In this document: positions 30,801 to 40,606 of the stretch, in pieces
Position numbering within the stretch: the first letter of the stretch is position 1
Layout of the letters: each line of letters opens with the position of its first letter
Assembly (NCBI GenBank): GCA_020310875.1
Contig: CM035415.1
Span: forward strand, 194,494,432 to 194,558,431
Direction: 5' to 3'
Length of the DNA: 64,000 nucleotides
Source: Ceratopteris richardii
Taxonomy: Eukaryota > Streptophyta > Polypodiopsida > Polypodiales > Pteridaceae
The notes under the pieces: model-generated
The model's database searches: none
What the model was told of the DNA's origin: nothing
The model's input: only the letters and a program-made list of their open reading frames with translations
Program-made: the position numbers and the translations under genes

Positions 30801-32048
30801 GCGAGTAAAGGTTGGAAGTTATGTCAGTTAGATGTGAAAAATGCTTTTCTGAATGGTTATATTTCAGATGATGTGTTCATGGAGCAACCTCAAGGGTTCA
30901 GAGATAAAAGGTATCCAGAACATGTGTGCAAGCTCAAGAGAGCTTTGTATGGCTTGAAGTAGGCTCCAAGAGCGTGGAACTTTAGACTTGTAAAGTTCTT
31001 GAAAGAACTTGGTTTTCAGGTGTCTGAAGCATATAGTAGTCTGCTTATAAAAGCAAGTGATAATGGTTTCATATACATGTGCATATATGTTGATGATATA
31101 ATCCTTACAGGAACAGATGAGTCAGGTATACAAAGACTCAAGAAGCAAATGGAAAAGGAGTTCAAGATAAGTGACTTGGGAGACTTGTCATACTTCTTGG
31201 GTATGGAGATCACATATACTCAGCATGGAGTATTCGTGACCCAAGAAAGATATTTGAAGAACTTGTTAATCAAGTTTAAAATGAATGATTGCCGGATAGC
31301 ACCTACTCCAATGGAGGTGAATCACAAACTGAGTAAGTTTGGAGGTGAAGAATTTAAGGATGTGAGACAATATCAGAGTTTGGTTGGTAGTCTTATCTAT
31401 GCTACCTTAACCAGACCTAATCTATCATATGCAGTAGGAGTATTGTCTCAATTCATGCACTGTCCAAAGAAAGAACACTGGATTGCAGGACAAAGGGTGT
31501 TGAGGTACATTAAGGGTACACTCAAAGAAGGTTTGTATTATGGTTTTACATCAGATACAAATATCAAAATATACAGTGATGCAGATTGGGCAGGTAATCC
31601 AGATGACAGAAGGTCAACCTATGGATACATGTGTTATGTGGGAGATAAGCTAATCTCATGGTGTTCCAAGAAGCAACATACAGTTGCTTTGTCTTCTACC
31701 GAAGCTGAGTACAAAGGCATGGTTGAAGCCGCAAAGGAAGTGATTTGGCTAAAGACTTTAATGAAGAATTTTGACACTATACAGAGGACACCAATTGTAT
31801 TTGGAGATAACATGAGTTCATTATATTTAGCTGCTAATCCTGTTTTTCATGCCAGGACTAAACACATTGAGATTCAGTATCACTTTCTAAGAGAGAAGGT
31901 GATGGGTAAAGAGATTGAAGTAATCCATACTTCAACAAAAGATCAGATAGCTGATATGCTTACAAAAAGTTTGGATGGACCTAAGTTACAAAGGTTTACA
32001 GATATGGCAGGAATAAAGAAGACAGAGAAAACCTCAATTGATGATTGA
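27882..32048 (+). pseudogene. CopB Gag-protease-integrase-RT-RNase H polyprotein, two stops
   Basis: A single frame of about 1388 codons broken only by TGA at 30543-30545 and TAG at 30960-30962. Gag begins MGDSLQIEKLDRENYPAW. A zinc knuckle at residues 261-274 has the standard C-x2-C-x4-H-x4-C, flanked by Arg/Gly-rich stretches. Protease D360-S-G. Integrase HHCC at H494, H498, C528, C531, and catalytic D558, D621, E657 (DD35E). RT has YVDDIILTG near 31088; RNase H has YSDADWAG and ALSSTEAEYKG. The domain order PR-IN-RT-RH is that of copia. The stops replace Trp and Gln codons seen in CopA and are C-to-T type changes. Everything else looks functional, so the element died recently. Confidence 0.96.
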
Positions 32049-32056
32049 GGGGGAGC
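32047..32056 (+). promoter_or_regulatory. CopB polypurine tract
   Basis: GAGGGGGAGC overlaps the polyprotein stop codon and lies directly before the 3' LTR. CopA has the identical tract. Confidence 0.9.
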
Positions 32057-33160
32057 TGTTGGTGCAAGACAATCAACAATTGAAGGTCTTTAAGTCCGCA
32101 GAGACTTCAGCAAAAATTTCCTTAAAATGTCACCGGAAGATCACCGGAACAGTACCTGAAGGTTACAGGAAAGTCACCGGAATGTTACCGGAAATGATCA
32201 CTTTTACAGTTTTCAGTTCATGAAGAGTTGAAAGATGAAAGGAGGAAGAAAAGAACAAATTTTGAAGCTTGGAAGAAGAACCGGAAAAATTGTACACATA
32301 TGTACAGTAGTATAGTCAGCGTTATAAGCTTGTACAAATTTATCTATAAATATCTGGAAAATGTAGAGGCGCGAAGAATGTAAGAGTGGAAAAGTAGTGA
32401 TGAGAAAGAGTGAGAGGAAGTAAGAGGAAGTGAGAGAATGAGAAGTTAGATGTCATGAGACATATGAGAAGTTAGTTGAGTTTTCCTCTCATCACTCAAC
32501 TGTAACTGTCTGAGTAATCGAAAAATACTGCGCCGAAATTTCTGTGTGTTTTAATCTGTGATAGATGATTTGTGAAATCCTTTTGAGGATATCTAAATCT
32601 ATAGTTAATCAATCTATAGCTTAAGTTTCAGAGTTTGATTGTAAACAGAAACCGAGAATTGTCAGTAGGAACATTCATATGTGTTGAGTGTTCAAAGTTT
32701 ACTGAAACAGGCGCATTTTCGGTGATCAATATTTTGATCATTTCTCAGTGCATACTTTAAAGTTTTGCATGAGTGAGGGCTTAATCTTTAAGTTAGAAGA
32801 TAAGCTACTCGTAACCAGAAGCGTTTGCTTAAAACGGGTTCTATTCAAGGAGAACTAAGTCTTAGAAGTTACAGGTGTGAAGTTGACTGTTCAGAATGAC
32901 AGTTTCAGACATAGGTAACTTGTGAAGGTGATTTCTCAAGTTATACTAAACCTTTTGAAGAACTTTAACTTGAAGGAGGTGCGCAATTTCTAGGCGACAC
33001 TCCATACAAAGTTTCATAAAAACTTTCCGCGTTTGATAGATTAATTTGAAGAAACTGTGCAGCAGAATGTTTGTGTTGTGAAGTTTTGACTTACTCTTGG
33101 TATAGAGGTGCTCTAATCACAAGAGTAGGTTGTTCTTTTGGAGATTAACACTCTCCATCA
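32057..33160 (+). repeat. CopB 3' LTR
   Basis: 1104 bp, nearly identical to the 5' LTR, with TATA box at 32345-32352. Ends ACTCTCCATCA, followed by AAAAG. Confidence 0.96.
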
Positions 33161-33368
33161 AAAAGTACAAGTAGCCTCCATCGAACCAAAGCACCAACCA
33201 CACTGGATACCACAGTTCAGAACGCATCCAAAGAGGAAGACGCCTAAAGTAATCTCTACAGTGCCAAATGTTGTTCTAAAATGGATCCCTATAAAGAGGA
33301 AGGATCAGCGGTCATGTCGAGATCCAATGGATACCTCCAACAAAGATGACACCAACATCTGCAAGTGA
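33161..33368 (+). pseudogene. Gyp3 pol tail, second piece
   Basis: Continues the W/K-rich tail interrupted by CopB. The frame shows HWIPQF and LKWIPIKRK, the same kind of motif as before the insertion, and ends in a stop at 33366-33368. It corresponds to the end of the Gyp1 integrase ORF. No independent gene is implied. Confidence 0.75.
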
Positions 33369-33399
33369 CATCAGGCCTCGATGAGCGACAACCATGTGC

Positions 33400-33535
33400 T
33401 CCTTGCACAACCTTGTCTTTTGCACCATTCAGGTCATGCATTTCTAAAGTATGCATTATATAGGGCCACATTACATGGCCGTGCATAGACACAACTGAGA
33501 GTCCCATGCACTAGAGCACATTGACACATGTAAAC
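33400..33535 (+). repeat. Left copy of a diverged direct repeat beside the Argonaute segment
   Basis: Shares TTTTGCACCAT, ATGCATTT, GGCCACATTAC-like and CCCATGCAC motifs in the same order with 34270-34405. The identity looks like roughly three quarters by eye. Confidence 0.6.
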
Positions 33536-33585
33536 CACTTTTTGATACTAAACTTTGCCTTCTTGTTTTGTGACATTCCTTTATT

Positions 33586-33611
33586 AAAAAAAAAAAAAAA
33601 AAAGAGGGAAA
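33586..33611 (+). repeat. A18 run plus purine tract before the Argonaute segment
   Basis: A18 at 33586-33603 followed by GAGGGAAA, directly before the first Argonaute-like codon. Gyp1 also has a purine tract and an A17 run just behind pol (10976-11015). Confidence 0.75.
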
Positions 33612-34070
33612 GACCTTGTTCCCAGGCTTCGCTCATGGAACATGAATGAGTCATGCTTGGTTAAAGGTGGAACTGTTGATTTTTGGGCATTTATCAGTTT
33701 GGATAGAAGTGTGTCTTGGCTAGTAGATGATATAATTGCTGCCTTATCTCATAGATGTCAAGAACTTGGCATGAGCATGGCATCCACAACTATGGTTTCC
33801 TCTTACTATGGTAGGAGTGAAGAGCTTGAAGGTCTGCAAATTGAATGATGCATAACTATTGCATGTACGAGAGCATCCAGGGAGATATCTGCACGGGGTA
33901 GTTCTGGTACCCTGCAAATCTTTGTATGCATACTGGATCAGATGACTCCTGCTTATGGTGAACTAGAGAGAATATGTGAAACTAAGCTTGGTGTAGTTCT
34001 CGAATGTTGTTTGTCAAGGAATATAAAGAAATTCAATTCTCTGTATTTGACAAATGATGCCTTGAAAAGA
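33612..34070 (+). pseudogene. AGO-like: Captured Argonaute (MID domain) fragment
   Basis: One frame of about 150 codons, with a single TGA at 33846-33848, resembles the MID region of plant Argonaute proteins. Recognisable in order are SWNMN, VKGGTVDFWAFIS, RCQELGMSM, LQIFVCILDQ, YGELERICETKLGVV and LECCLS. In Argonautes this region binds the 5' phosphate of the guide RNA. Two positions of that pocket look changed: YGxxK reads YGELE, and the Gln of the QC pair reads Glu. I see no intron within about 460 bp, although plant AGO genes are intron-rich, which suggests copying from mRNA. The frame runs on to a stop at 34202, but similarity fades after about 34070. It lies in sense orientation where Gyp1 has ORF3. 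It cannot make a working Argonaute: PAZ and PIWI are absent. Confidence 0.8.
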
Positions 34071-34545
34071 GGAGACAGAATCAGCCACTCAAAAGATCTC
34101 ATAAGTGGACCATCAACATGGACATTCATCAACAATGTTCCATCCCAAAGGCCGAGTGTACAACACGAAGAGATGAACATCGATCGCCCTTCTCCATGGT
34201 AAGTATCTTTACTTTGGAAATAACCATGATAGCCTAGGAAACCTCTTCGTCGGCATACCCTTGAGCACTTAGCTCAAGAACCCCAATTTTTGCACCATAC
34301 TTCTTCCGATGCATTTTCCAAGTAAGCATGCATAGGGCTACATTACCAGGCCATGCACAAGGCACATATTTTCCTCAACCCATGCACGAACACACTTACC
34401 CATCATCCTGTAGGGGCTACCATGAACATCAACTTTGGAAGATCTAGAGGACATCAACGGAGACTCACAACGACACAGTCATGCTGGAATCCAAGGAAGA
34501 AGCACATACCAAGAGACTACAACTTGCAAAGACTCGCACTGATAA
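34071..34545 (+). other. Gyp3 stretch between Argonaute fragment and LTR
   Basis: The Argonaute frame stays open to 34202 without recognisable similarity. The right copy of a direct repeat lies at 34270-34405. Nothing else was recognised here. Confidence 0.5.
34270..34405 (+). repeat. Right copy of a diverged direct repeat beside the Argonaute segment
   Basis: Partner of 33400-33535; see that entry. Confidence 0.6.
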
Positions 34546-34682
34546 ATGAAGAACCAGACACATCTGGAAGTCAGACGACTTTTGTTCATACAGAAGGGAC
34601 ACTCCCTCTCAAGGCACTACTTGGAACAACCACTACAACAAGGGTCTGTCAGGGACGACATACTCGAGAGGGGGGGGAGTGT
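34546..34682 (+). pseudogene. Gyp3 ORF3 C-terminal remnant
   Basis: Only the last 25 or so codons are recognisable: LEQPLQQGSVRDDILERGG parallels the end of Gyp8 ORF3 (SQQGSVRDDRSEREGG), just before the polypurine tract. The rest of ORF3 is absent, apparently replaced by the Argonaute-bearing segment. Confidence 0.7.
34666..34679 (+). promoter_or_regulatory. Gyp3 polypurine tract
   Basis: GAGAGGGGGGGGAG lies directly before the LTR. Confidence 0.88.
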
Positions 34683-35284
34683 TGAAGCTCAAAGTCAAGG
34701 ACAAAGCATGGAAGCACATCAAAAGGTGGACACACAAGGAAAGGGAGCAAGTAGGAAGCTCCAAGAAGTGTATGTCAAATTTTCAAAAGAATCCCCTACA
34801 AAAATAGTGATTTTCATCACTAAAAACCATTGTAAATACCATTATCTATTTTTATAACTCCATTTTGTTCAAGCCGTGGAGTCCTCGAGCTTGAGGAGTA
34901 TTAGAAGTACCATCGTACCAATTTTCATAATTTTTAGACTTCGTTTGAGCCCTCAAATAAGCCCTGGAACCTAATTTTTAACTAGGCCGGACACTAGGTC
35001 TGGACAGGGCCAAAACTAGTCAAAAAACTATAAAAAGAGCTAGAGAGCTCATTTTTGGGTTGGCTTGTTAGAGAATAGAGCTTTTGTAAGAGAACTCTTT
35101 TGCAATCGAAGCTCTCCATTGTTCCTCTCTTTGATCTTACTTTGTGTGTGTGTGTGTATGTGTGTGCATGTTTGTGTGCTTTCACTCCCGCACTTGTACC
35201 TTCACTTGCTCGTGGTCTTCATACCGGTCCTCACGTCTCTGCGGATTGACAAGTAAAGGAGGTGGTGCTTATGCTTGAGCTACA
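34680..35284 (+). repeat. Gyp3 3' LTR
   Basis: 605 bp, from TGTTGAAGCTC to GAGCTACA. TATA box TATAAAAA at 35029-35036, then GAGCTAGAGAGCTC. A (TG)n tract lies at about 35142-35170. It is related to the LTRs of Gyp2, Gyp4, Gyp5 and Gyp8. Confidence 0.9.
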
Positions 35285-37492
35285 ATGTCTTAATTGTGAT
35301 GGCACATATGCATATGCCAAACATCCAAATACTTTGCAATGGTCTAATGTAGGTCTCTTACCCCACCATGCCTCATATGGTGTCATACCCTCCAAGGCTT
35401 TACATGGTAGCCTATTGACCAGATAAGTAGCTGTATTTACAGCCTCAGCCCACAAATAATTTGGGCAATTTTTCTCCTTCATCATGGATCTTGCAAACTC
35501 AACAAGAGTCCTATTCCTCCTTTCTGCTACACCATTTTGTTGAGGAGAGTACCTGCAAGTAACCTCCCTTTTTATGCCTGCATTCCACAAGTAATCACTG
35601 AACTCATTAGAGAAATACTCTCCCCCTCCATCTGACCTTAGTCTCTTCAACTTATGACCTGTAATTCTTTCTGCATACACGTGATAATGTTTGAATGTAT
35701 TGAATACCTCTGACTTATCTTTGATCACATAGATAGTGATCCATCTGGTAGCATCATCAACATAAATCACATAATACCTTGAACCATTGATACTGAAATC
35801 CTTTGATGGTCCCCACACATCTATGTGTACCAACTCAAGCTTCTCTGAATACATAAAACCATGCTTGGAATAAGATTGCTTGTGAGCCTTACCTAATTGA
35901 CATGCCTCACATCTGTATGTCATATGTTGACCTGCAACATTAGGCAATCCAAGCACTGCACCATTGTTAATCATGTCTTTGATACCTCTTTCATTGAAAT
36001 GTCCAAGCCTCTTGTGCCAAAGATCTAACTCAGAGATCTTATGTCCTCCATAAGTGAACAAGGTATGACCAACATTACCTTGAATCTTCAATGTGAACAA
36101 TCTTCCTTCTTTCTTCCCTGAAACATTTTGTTTATACCCATTGCTAGGGTCTTCCACAAACACTCCTTCATTAGTGAACCTCACTTCATAACCTTTTTTA
36201 ACAATTTGTCCTACACTTATCAGATTCTTAGGAATTGTAGGAACATACAAGACCTTAATCAATAAGGTGCTACCATCCTTGGCCTTTACTGATCCAATTG
36301 ACTTCACATTGTGCTTTGTATTGTCTCCTGTTTGAACAACATGATTAGTCACCTTATTTTCCAAATCAGTCATCAATGCTATGTTACCACTCAAATGATT
36401 GCTGCAGCCTGAGTCAATGTAGAAGACTCTTTGGTCTTCACTTTGCCTTTCACAAGTTGCATTCATTATCAATGTTGAATCCTCCTTCTGATCTGAAGCA
36501 TAATTGTAGTAGGTATTATTGTATTGTTGACTTTGGAATCCTCTACCTGCATTTCTTCCAAAGTAACCCCTACTACCTCTACCTCTGAAATTACCTCTTT
36601 GATTTCTGCCATCTCTTCCTCTTGAATTAAAATTCTGATTATATTCACCATTACTCTGATTATTATGCCAACAATCATTAGCTAAATTATTTGTCTTACC
36701 ACAAATCCAGCAAGCTTTGACTCTATCTTTGTTGTTCCTGCCTCTTCCTCTACCTTTGCCACCTCCTCTTCCTCTTAGGAAGTTGGCTTGACTAGTTGTG
36801 CCTTCATCTTCATTTGCTCGTTGCTTCCCTTTGTTAATTTTCTTCTTATCCTTTGAGTACATTGCATGACCTGTACTCTTGTCACTTTCACCTTTGACAT
36901 CCTGCTCAAAGGTTAACATATGTCCTAGCAACTGGTTTAAGTCAGGAGTAAAATGATCAAGTGATAATTCAATGGAAAAAATGAATGGCTTCCATTTGTC
37001 ATCACCTCTCAAACATGTGAGTATTTGCCTTACCAATTTATCCTCCTCAATGTCTTCATCAACTGCTCCTAATGCATTTACAATGTCCTTCATTCTGGTT
37101 ACATAATCTGAGATGGATTGAGAGGCCTTCTTCTTGAAAGTGGTAAATTTTGCCCACAAAGATGCCTTCCTTGACTTTGTGGTATTTTTGAAATGCTCCT
37201 CCAAAGCATTCCATATATCACTTGCACTTTCAAGACCTCTAATTTGAGGTAGCAAGTAGTCATTGATTGCCATATAGATAATGCTTCTAGCTTGAGCATC
37301 TCTCTTCATCCAATTCTTCAAATCTGACAATTCCTCCCTAGTTGGAACACTAGGATCTCTGAATTGAGGCTTTTCTTCTTCACCTATAATGTAAGCTATC
37401 AAGTATTTGCTCATAAGATGAGCTTCCATCCTCATTGACCATGCAGGATAGTTCTCTCTATCCAATTTCTCTATCTGAAGAGAACCTCCCAT
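35285..37492 (-). pseudogene. CopC Gag-protease-integrase, truncated by Gyp3
   Basis: An open frame of about 735 codons with no stop up to the insertion. It begins MGGSLQIEKLDRENYPAW and keeps the zinc knuckle (CWICGKTNNLANDCW, with Asn at the position preceding Leu where CopB has His), protease DSGCSNHLSG, the HHCC motif (HKRLGHFNERG, CEACQLGKAH) and the DDE core (D before VWGPS, D before GGGEY, E in GVAERRN). The frame ends at PSQLRH, then runs a short way into the LTR of Gyp3. Apart from the knuckle His, the gene was intact when hit. Confidence 0.94.
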
Positions 37493-37688
37493 CTTTTCTT
37501 CACATGTGTATTGAATTCTTCAATCTTTATAAAGTATAAGGTTACCTTTACTTCGAATGACACTTCTTTTGAGTTCCTTGATATCGTATGATCTCCTTCT
37601 CAAGCTTTCACCTTTTGAACCTTCAGATCTTGAATTCTTTGCACCTGCAGCAGTCGGGATCCTCCTTCCTTCAATTCTGATGCTTCCT

Positions 37689-37700
37689 GCTCTGATACCA
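37689..37700 (-). promoter_or_regulatory. CopC primer binding site (initiator Met tRNA)
   Basis: TGGTATCAGAGC on the minus strand, one base from the LTR. Identical to CopB and CopD. Confidence 0.94.
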
Positions 37701-37701
37701 C

Positions 37702-38711
37702 TGATGGAGAGTGTTAATCTCCAAAAGAACAACCTACTCTTGAAATTAGAGCACCTCTATATCAAGAGTAAGTCAAAACCTTCACCAATTCAGAGGATTA
37801 ATACTCAATTATAAGGATCCTGAAAAATTTGTGAAGAGGATGATTCTACAGAAAGTCTACTGCACTTATTTTTCTCATTGACTAAGCAAGTGTGTAACGT
37901 TTTTTATAAAACTTTGCACGGGTGTCGCCTAAAGATTGCGCACCTCCTCCAAGTTGAATTACTCCAAAAGATTCAGTAGATTTTGAGAAATCAACTTGAC
38001 AAGTCACCTATGTCTAAAACTGTACTTTTGAGAAGTCGATTTAGACACCTATAACTTCTAAGACATGGTTCTCCAAGAATAGAACCCGTTTAAGCTAATG
38101 CTTTTAGCCACAAGTAGCTTACCTTCCAACTTAAAGATTGAGTGCTTGCTTGCTCAAAACTTTAAACTTTGGAGTGAGAAATGATCAAATCATTGACTTT
38201 GAATTTTGCACCTGTTTTAGGAACCAGTGAACACTTCTTCACATACAAATGTTCCTACACATAATTCTCTACAATTAAAAGCTAAAAATTTGTACAGAGG
38301 TCGATCACCTATAGACTTAGACTTGTACAAAAGCATTTCACAAAAGATCTGACACAGGAAGAGAAAACTCAAAAACATCGGGCGCAAAAACTTTCATTTT
38401 TGAAGGAGTTTACAACTAAATGATGAGAGAGAGTTCAACTAACTTCTCATATGTCTAATGACTCTTACAACTTCTCATTTCTCTATTCTCATGCTCTCTC
38501 TTATTTTCCCCGACACTTTCATAGCATATATATACAAAAATTTACAACCTTATGACTTCTTAAGACATAATTGCACTATCTGTACATATGTGTACATGTC
38601 TTCCTCTTCTGAATGTATACTTCTTCCTTGCTTCATAACTTGAATCTTTCCTTCAAATCTTGACTTCATTTGCATGTCAAAACATCAACTGGTGATTGTC
38701 CTGCACCAACA
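37702..38711 (-). repeat. CopC 5' LTR
   Basis: 1010 bp, on the minus strand from TGTTGGTGCAGGAC to ACTCTCCATCA. Ends match the CopA and CopB LTRs, with moderate divergence inside. Confidence 0.92.
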
Positions 38712-39535
38712 TCTATCAACCAGATTGGCATAAAGATTTACTACAGAAATATCCTGAGATGATGAGTACTTGGGTAAAGGCACCTCTACACTTAAAGTAT
38801 AACCCATGTTGGGGACCAGTGCCACGTCGTCGCTCCTGGAAGGCATTTGCTATTAAAGTCCAGAATAACAAGCAATGCCAAGATTGGCTAAATTACCCAT
38901 ATTTCAGGCCACCCATAGAACTACTAGCCGTTGGATACATGATGGCCACGATTCGTCACTGGCTCCCTTGCTTAAAGCATATGGACGATGTAGCAGCGCA
39001 CATGACTGTCAAAATCTTTGACATGATGCAAATGGTTTTCAAAGTCTTCCGTCGCATCAAGGCACCCCATGTAAACACCCCGGGCTTTGAGCATGGCAAT
39101 CTAGATCTTGCATATGATATGAGTACAACGCCATCACTATGGGTGTGTTATGCATGGCATTGCAGAATTAAATACCTACCGGCATGCTACAAGCAAACCT
39201 TCGAAGAAATGTTCACAACCGGTTTATGGGAATACCATTCAAGAGTGTTCATCAGCAGGCCTACACACCTATTACAATTGTTTGCCTGTGAACAGATGGT
39301 ATATTCCACGCATTATCGACTCCCACCATCCGATGAACCGCAACCCATTGATTGGGAGAAACTCGAGGCAGATTTGGCCCGAGGAATTCGTATATCAAAA
39401 CACACCCTCACTCAGGAACTACTACATAACTATATCCGACAGACCTCACAACAAGGTTCTATCGCGGACGACAGAAGCGAGAGGGAGGGGGGTGTTGGTA
39501 GTAGCCAGAGGCATAGAAGACACGGAAGCATGTAA
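38712..39535 (+). pseudogene. Gyp4 ORF3, C-terminal domain
   Basis: About 275 codons, open, aligned almost residue by residue with the last 270 residues of Gyp8 ORF3. Shared motifs include WVKAPLHLK, NPCWGPVPRRRSW, QDWLNYPYF and FEHGN, followed by a DMSTTPSL stretch. The N-terminal part is cut off by CopC just before QPDW. As in Gyp8, the frame reads through the polypurine tract into the LTR and stops 43 bp inside it (RHRRHGSM). The conservation of an open frame in two separate copies argues for selection on this domain while the family was active. Function unknown. Confidence 0.9.
39479..39492 (+). promoter_or_regulatory. Gyp4 polypurine tract, inside ORF3
   Basis: GAGAGGGAGGGGGG lies directly before the LTR and is translated as part of ORF3. 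Confidence 0.9.
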
Positions 39536-40130
39536 AGACAGAGCAGGGAGTCAATCGAATCATTTTTCAAAGAGTTATATTTTATAAACACTTTTCAAAA
39601 CCTCCAACAATGATTTTCATCACTTTTGTAACATATGTAATATAGAAAAACACTTTTTGTAATTTATAGCTCCATTTTGTGCAAGCCGAGGAGTCCTCGA
39701 GATTGAAGATCTTAAGTAGAATGAGCGTACCAATTTTGGTTATTTTTAGACACCGTTTACCCCTTCAAATAGCATCTAGGACCTATTTTTTAACTATGCT
39801 GGTCACTAGATGTGAAACTGGTCAAAACTAGTCTAGAATCTATAAAAAGAGCTAGAGAGCTCATTTTTGAGGTTGGTTAGTGTGAGCTTAGAGCTATTTT
39901 GAGCTTGTAAGAGTGTTTTTGAGCAATAGAGTCTGATTCTCACCTTCCATTGTGTCTTGCTTGTCTCTTCGTTGTGTGTGTGTATGTGTGTGTGCATCTT
40001 TATGCTTCTCACCTTCACTCTCACTTCATATCACATTCATGATCTTCATATCACTCCTATCTCTTCCGCGGATTGACATTAAGGAGGTGGAGCTTCTTAA
40101 CATGGTTCTCACCATTGTGCTATAGCAACA
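39493..40130 (+). repeat. Gyp4 3' LTR
   Basis: 638 bp, from TGTTGGTAGTAGCC to GCTATAGCAACA. TATA box at 39841-39848, (TG)n tract at about 39972-39995. Closest to the Gyp8 LTR, which has the same ends. Confidence 0.92.
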
Positions 40131-40606
40131 CCATGCTCCTCATATTCCGTACATTCAAAAATGTTAGAGAGCCTCACCTCTTGGCCCTAGGCTTTAGCAA
40201 AGGCAACCTCAATCTAGTATATGATATGAGCACCACCCCATCCATAAATGTTGTATATGTGTGGCACGTTGGCATCAAATATCAACCAGCATGCTTCAAA
40301 TAGACATTCGAAGAAATCTTTGTCACAGGGTTCTGGGAGTATCACTCAGAAACCTTCATTCCGAGAACCTCTCATCTGTTACACTTATTTGTTGTGGAGT
40401 AGGTCCTACACTCAGACAAGCTATGTATGCCACATCCGGGGGTACCTGGACGAGTAGATTGGGATGCTTTACTCACCGATCTAGCCAGAGGATTGAGGCT
40501 CGAAGAAAATCACTTGGCCACAGATGTGGTCGAATATTACATCAAACGCTCGTCTCAGCAAGGGTCTATCAGAGATGACATACACGAGAGAGGGGGGACT
40601 CGGGAG
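40131..40606 (+). pseudogene. Gyp5 ORF3, decayed C-terminal domain
   Basis: Recognisable by GNLNLVYDMSTTPS, GIKYQPACFK, TGFWEYHSETF and WDALLTDLARGLRL, which align with the end of Gyp8 ORF3. There are in-frame stops (for example after PACFK near 40302) and at least one frameshift near 40400. The 5' part is cut by Gyp4. It ends in SQQGSIRDD and a purine tract, as in the other copies. Confidence 0.85.
40586..40606 (+). promoter_or_regulatory. Gyp5 polypurine tract
   Basis: GAGAGAGGGGGGACTCGGGA and one further G lie before the LTR; interrupted by CTC compared with Gyp4. Confidence 0.75.

Larger units (their letters stand above)
26545..33160 (+). mobile_element. CopB, complete Ty1/copia element
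   Basis: 6616 bp with both LTRs, primer site, one polyprotein frame and polypurine tract. The perfect 5-bp target duplication AAAAG lies at 26540-26544 and 33161-33165. The LTRs differ by about ten substitutions and one 11-bp indel (my count by eye), so the insertion is young. The target is the W/K-rich pol tail of Gyp3. Confidence 0.97.
23836..35284 (+). mobile_element. Gyp3, Ty3/gypsy element with Argonaute fragment, split by CopB
   Basis: Two pieces, 23836-26544 and 33161-35284, separated by complete copia CopB with the target duplication AAAAG on both sides. It starts inside protease at the Gyp2 junction. It holds the PR-RT linker, a damaged RT, RNase H and a W/K-rich pol tail, but no integrase. 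An Argonaute-like segment follows, then a short ORF3 remnant and a 3' LTR. Its right end abuts CopC integrase at 35285, so Gyp3 sits in CopC; the expected duplication is ATGTC (35285-35289). The missing integrase and gained host sequence suggest a non-autonomous element. Confidence 0.88.
35285..38711 (-). mobile_element. CopC, 5' half of a Ty1/copia element
   Basis: Read on the minus strand: 5' LTR (38711 to 37702), primer site, then gag, protease and integrase, cut at 35285 by Gyp3. Same family as CopA and CopB. Its right end abuts Gyp4 ORF3 at 38712, so CopC sits in Gyp4; the expected target duplication is TCTAT (38712-38716). RT, RNase H and the 3' LTR lie left of the window. Confidence 0.93.
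38712..40130 (+). mobile_element. Gyp4, 3' end of a Ty3/gypsy element
   Basis: Holds the ORF3 C-terminus, polypurine tract and 3' LTR; the rest lies left of the window behind CopC. It abuts Gyp5 ORF3 sequence at 40131, with expected target duplication CCATG (40131-40135). Confidence 0.9.

Noticed and set aside
33138..33368. Separate small gene behind CopB
   Set aside because: Its first codons are CopB LTR; the remainder is the Gyp3 pol tail.
35231..35284. CopC reading frame extending past 35285
   Set aside because: The last codons lie in the Gyp3 LTR and are a chance extension.
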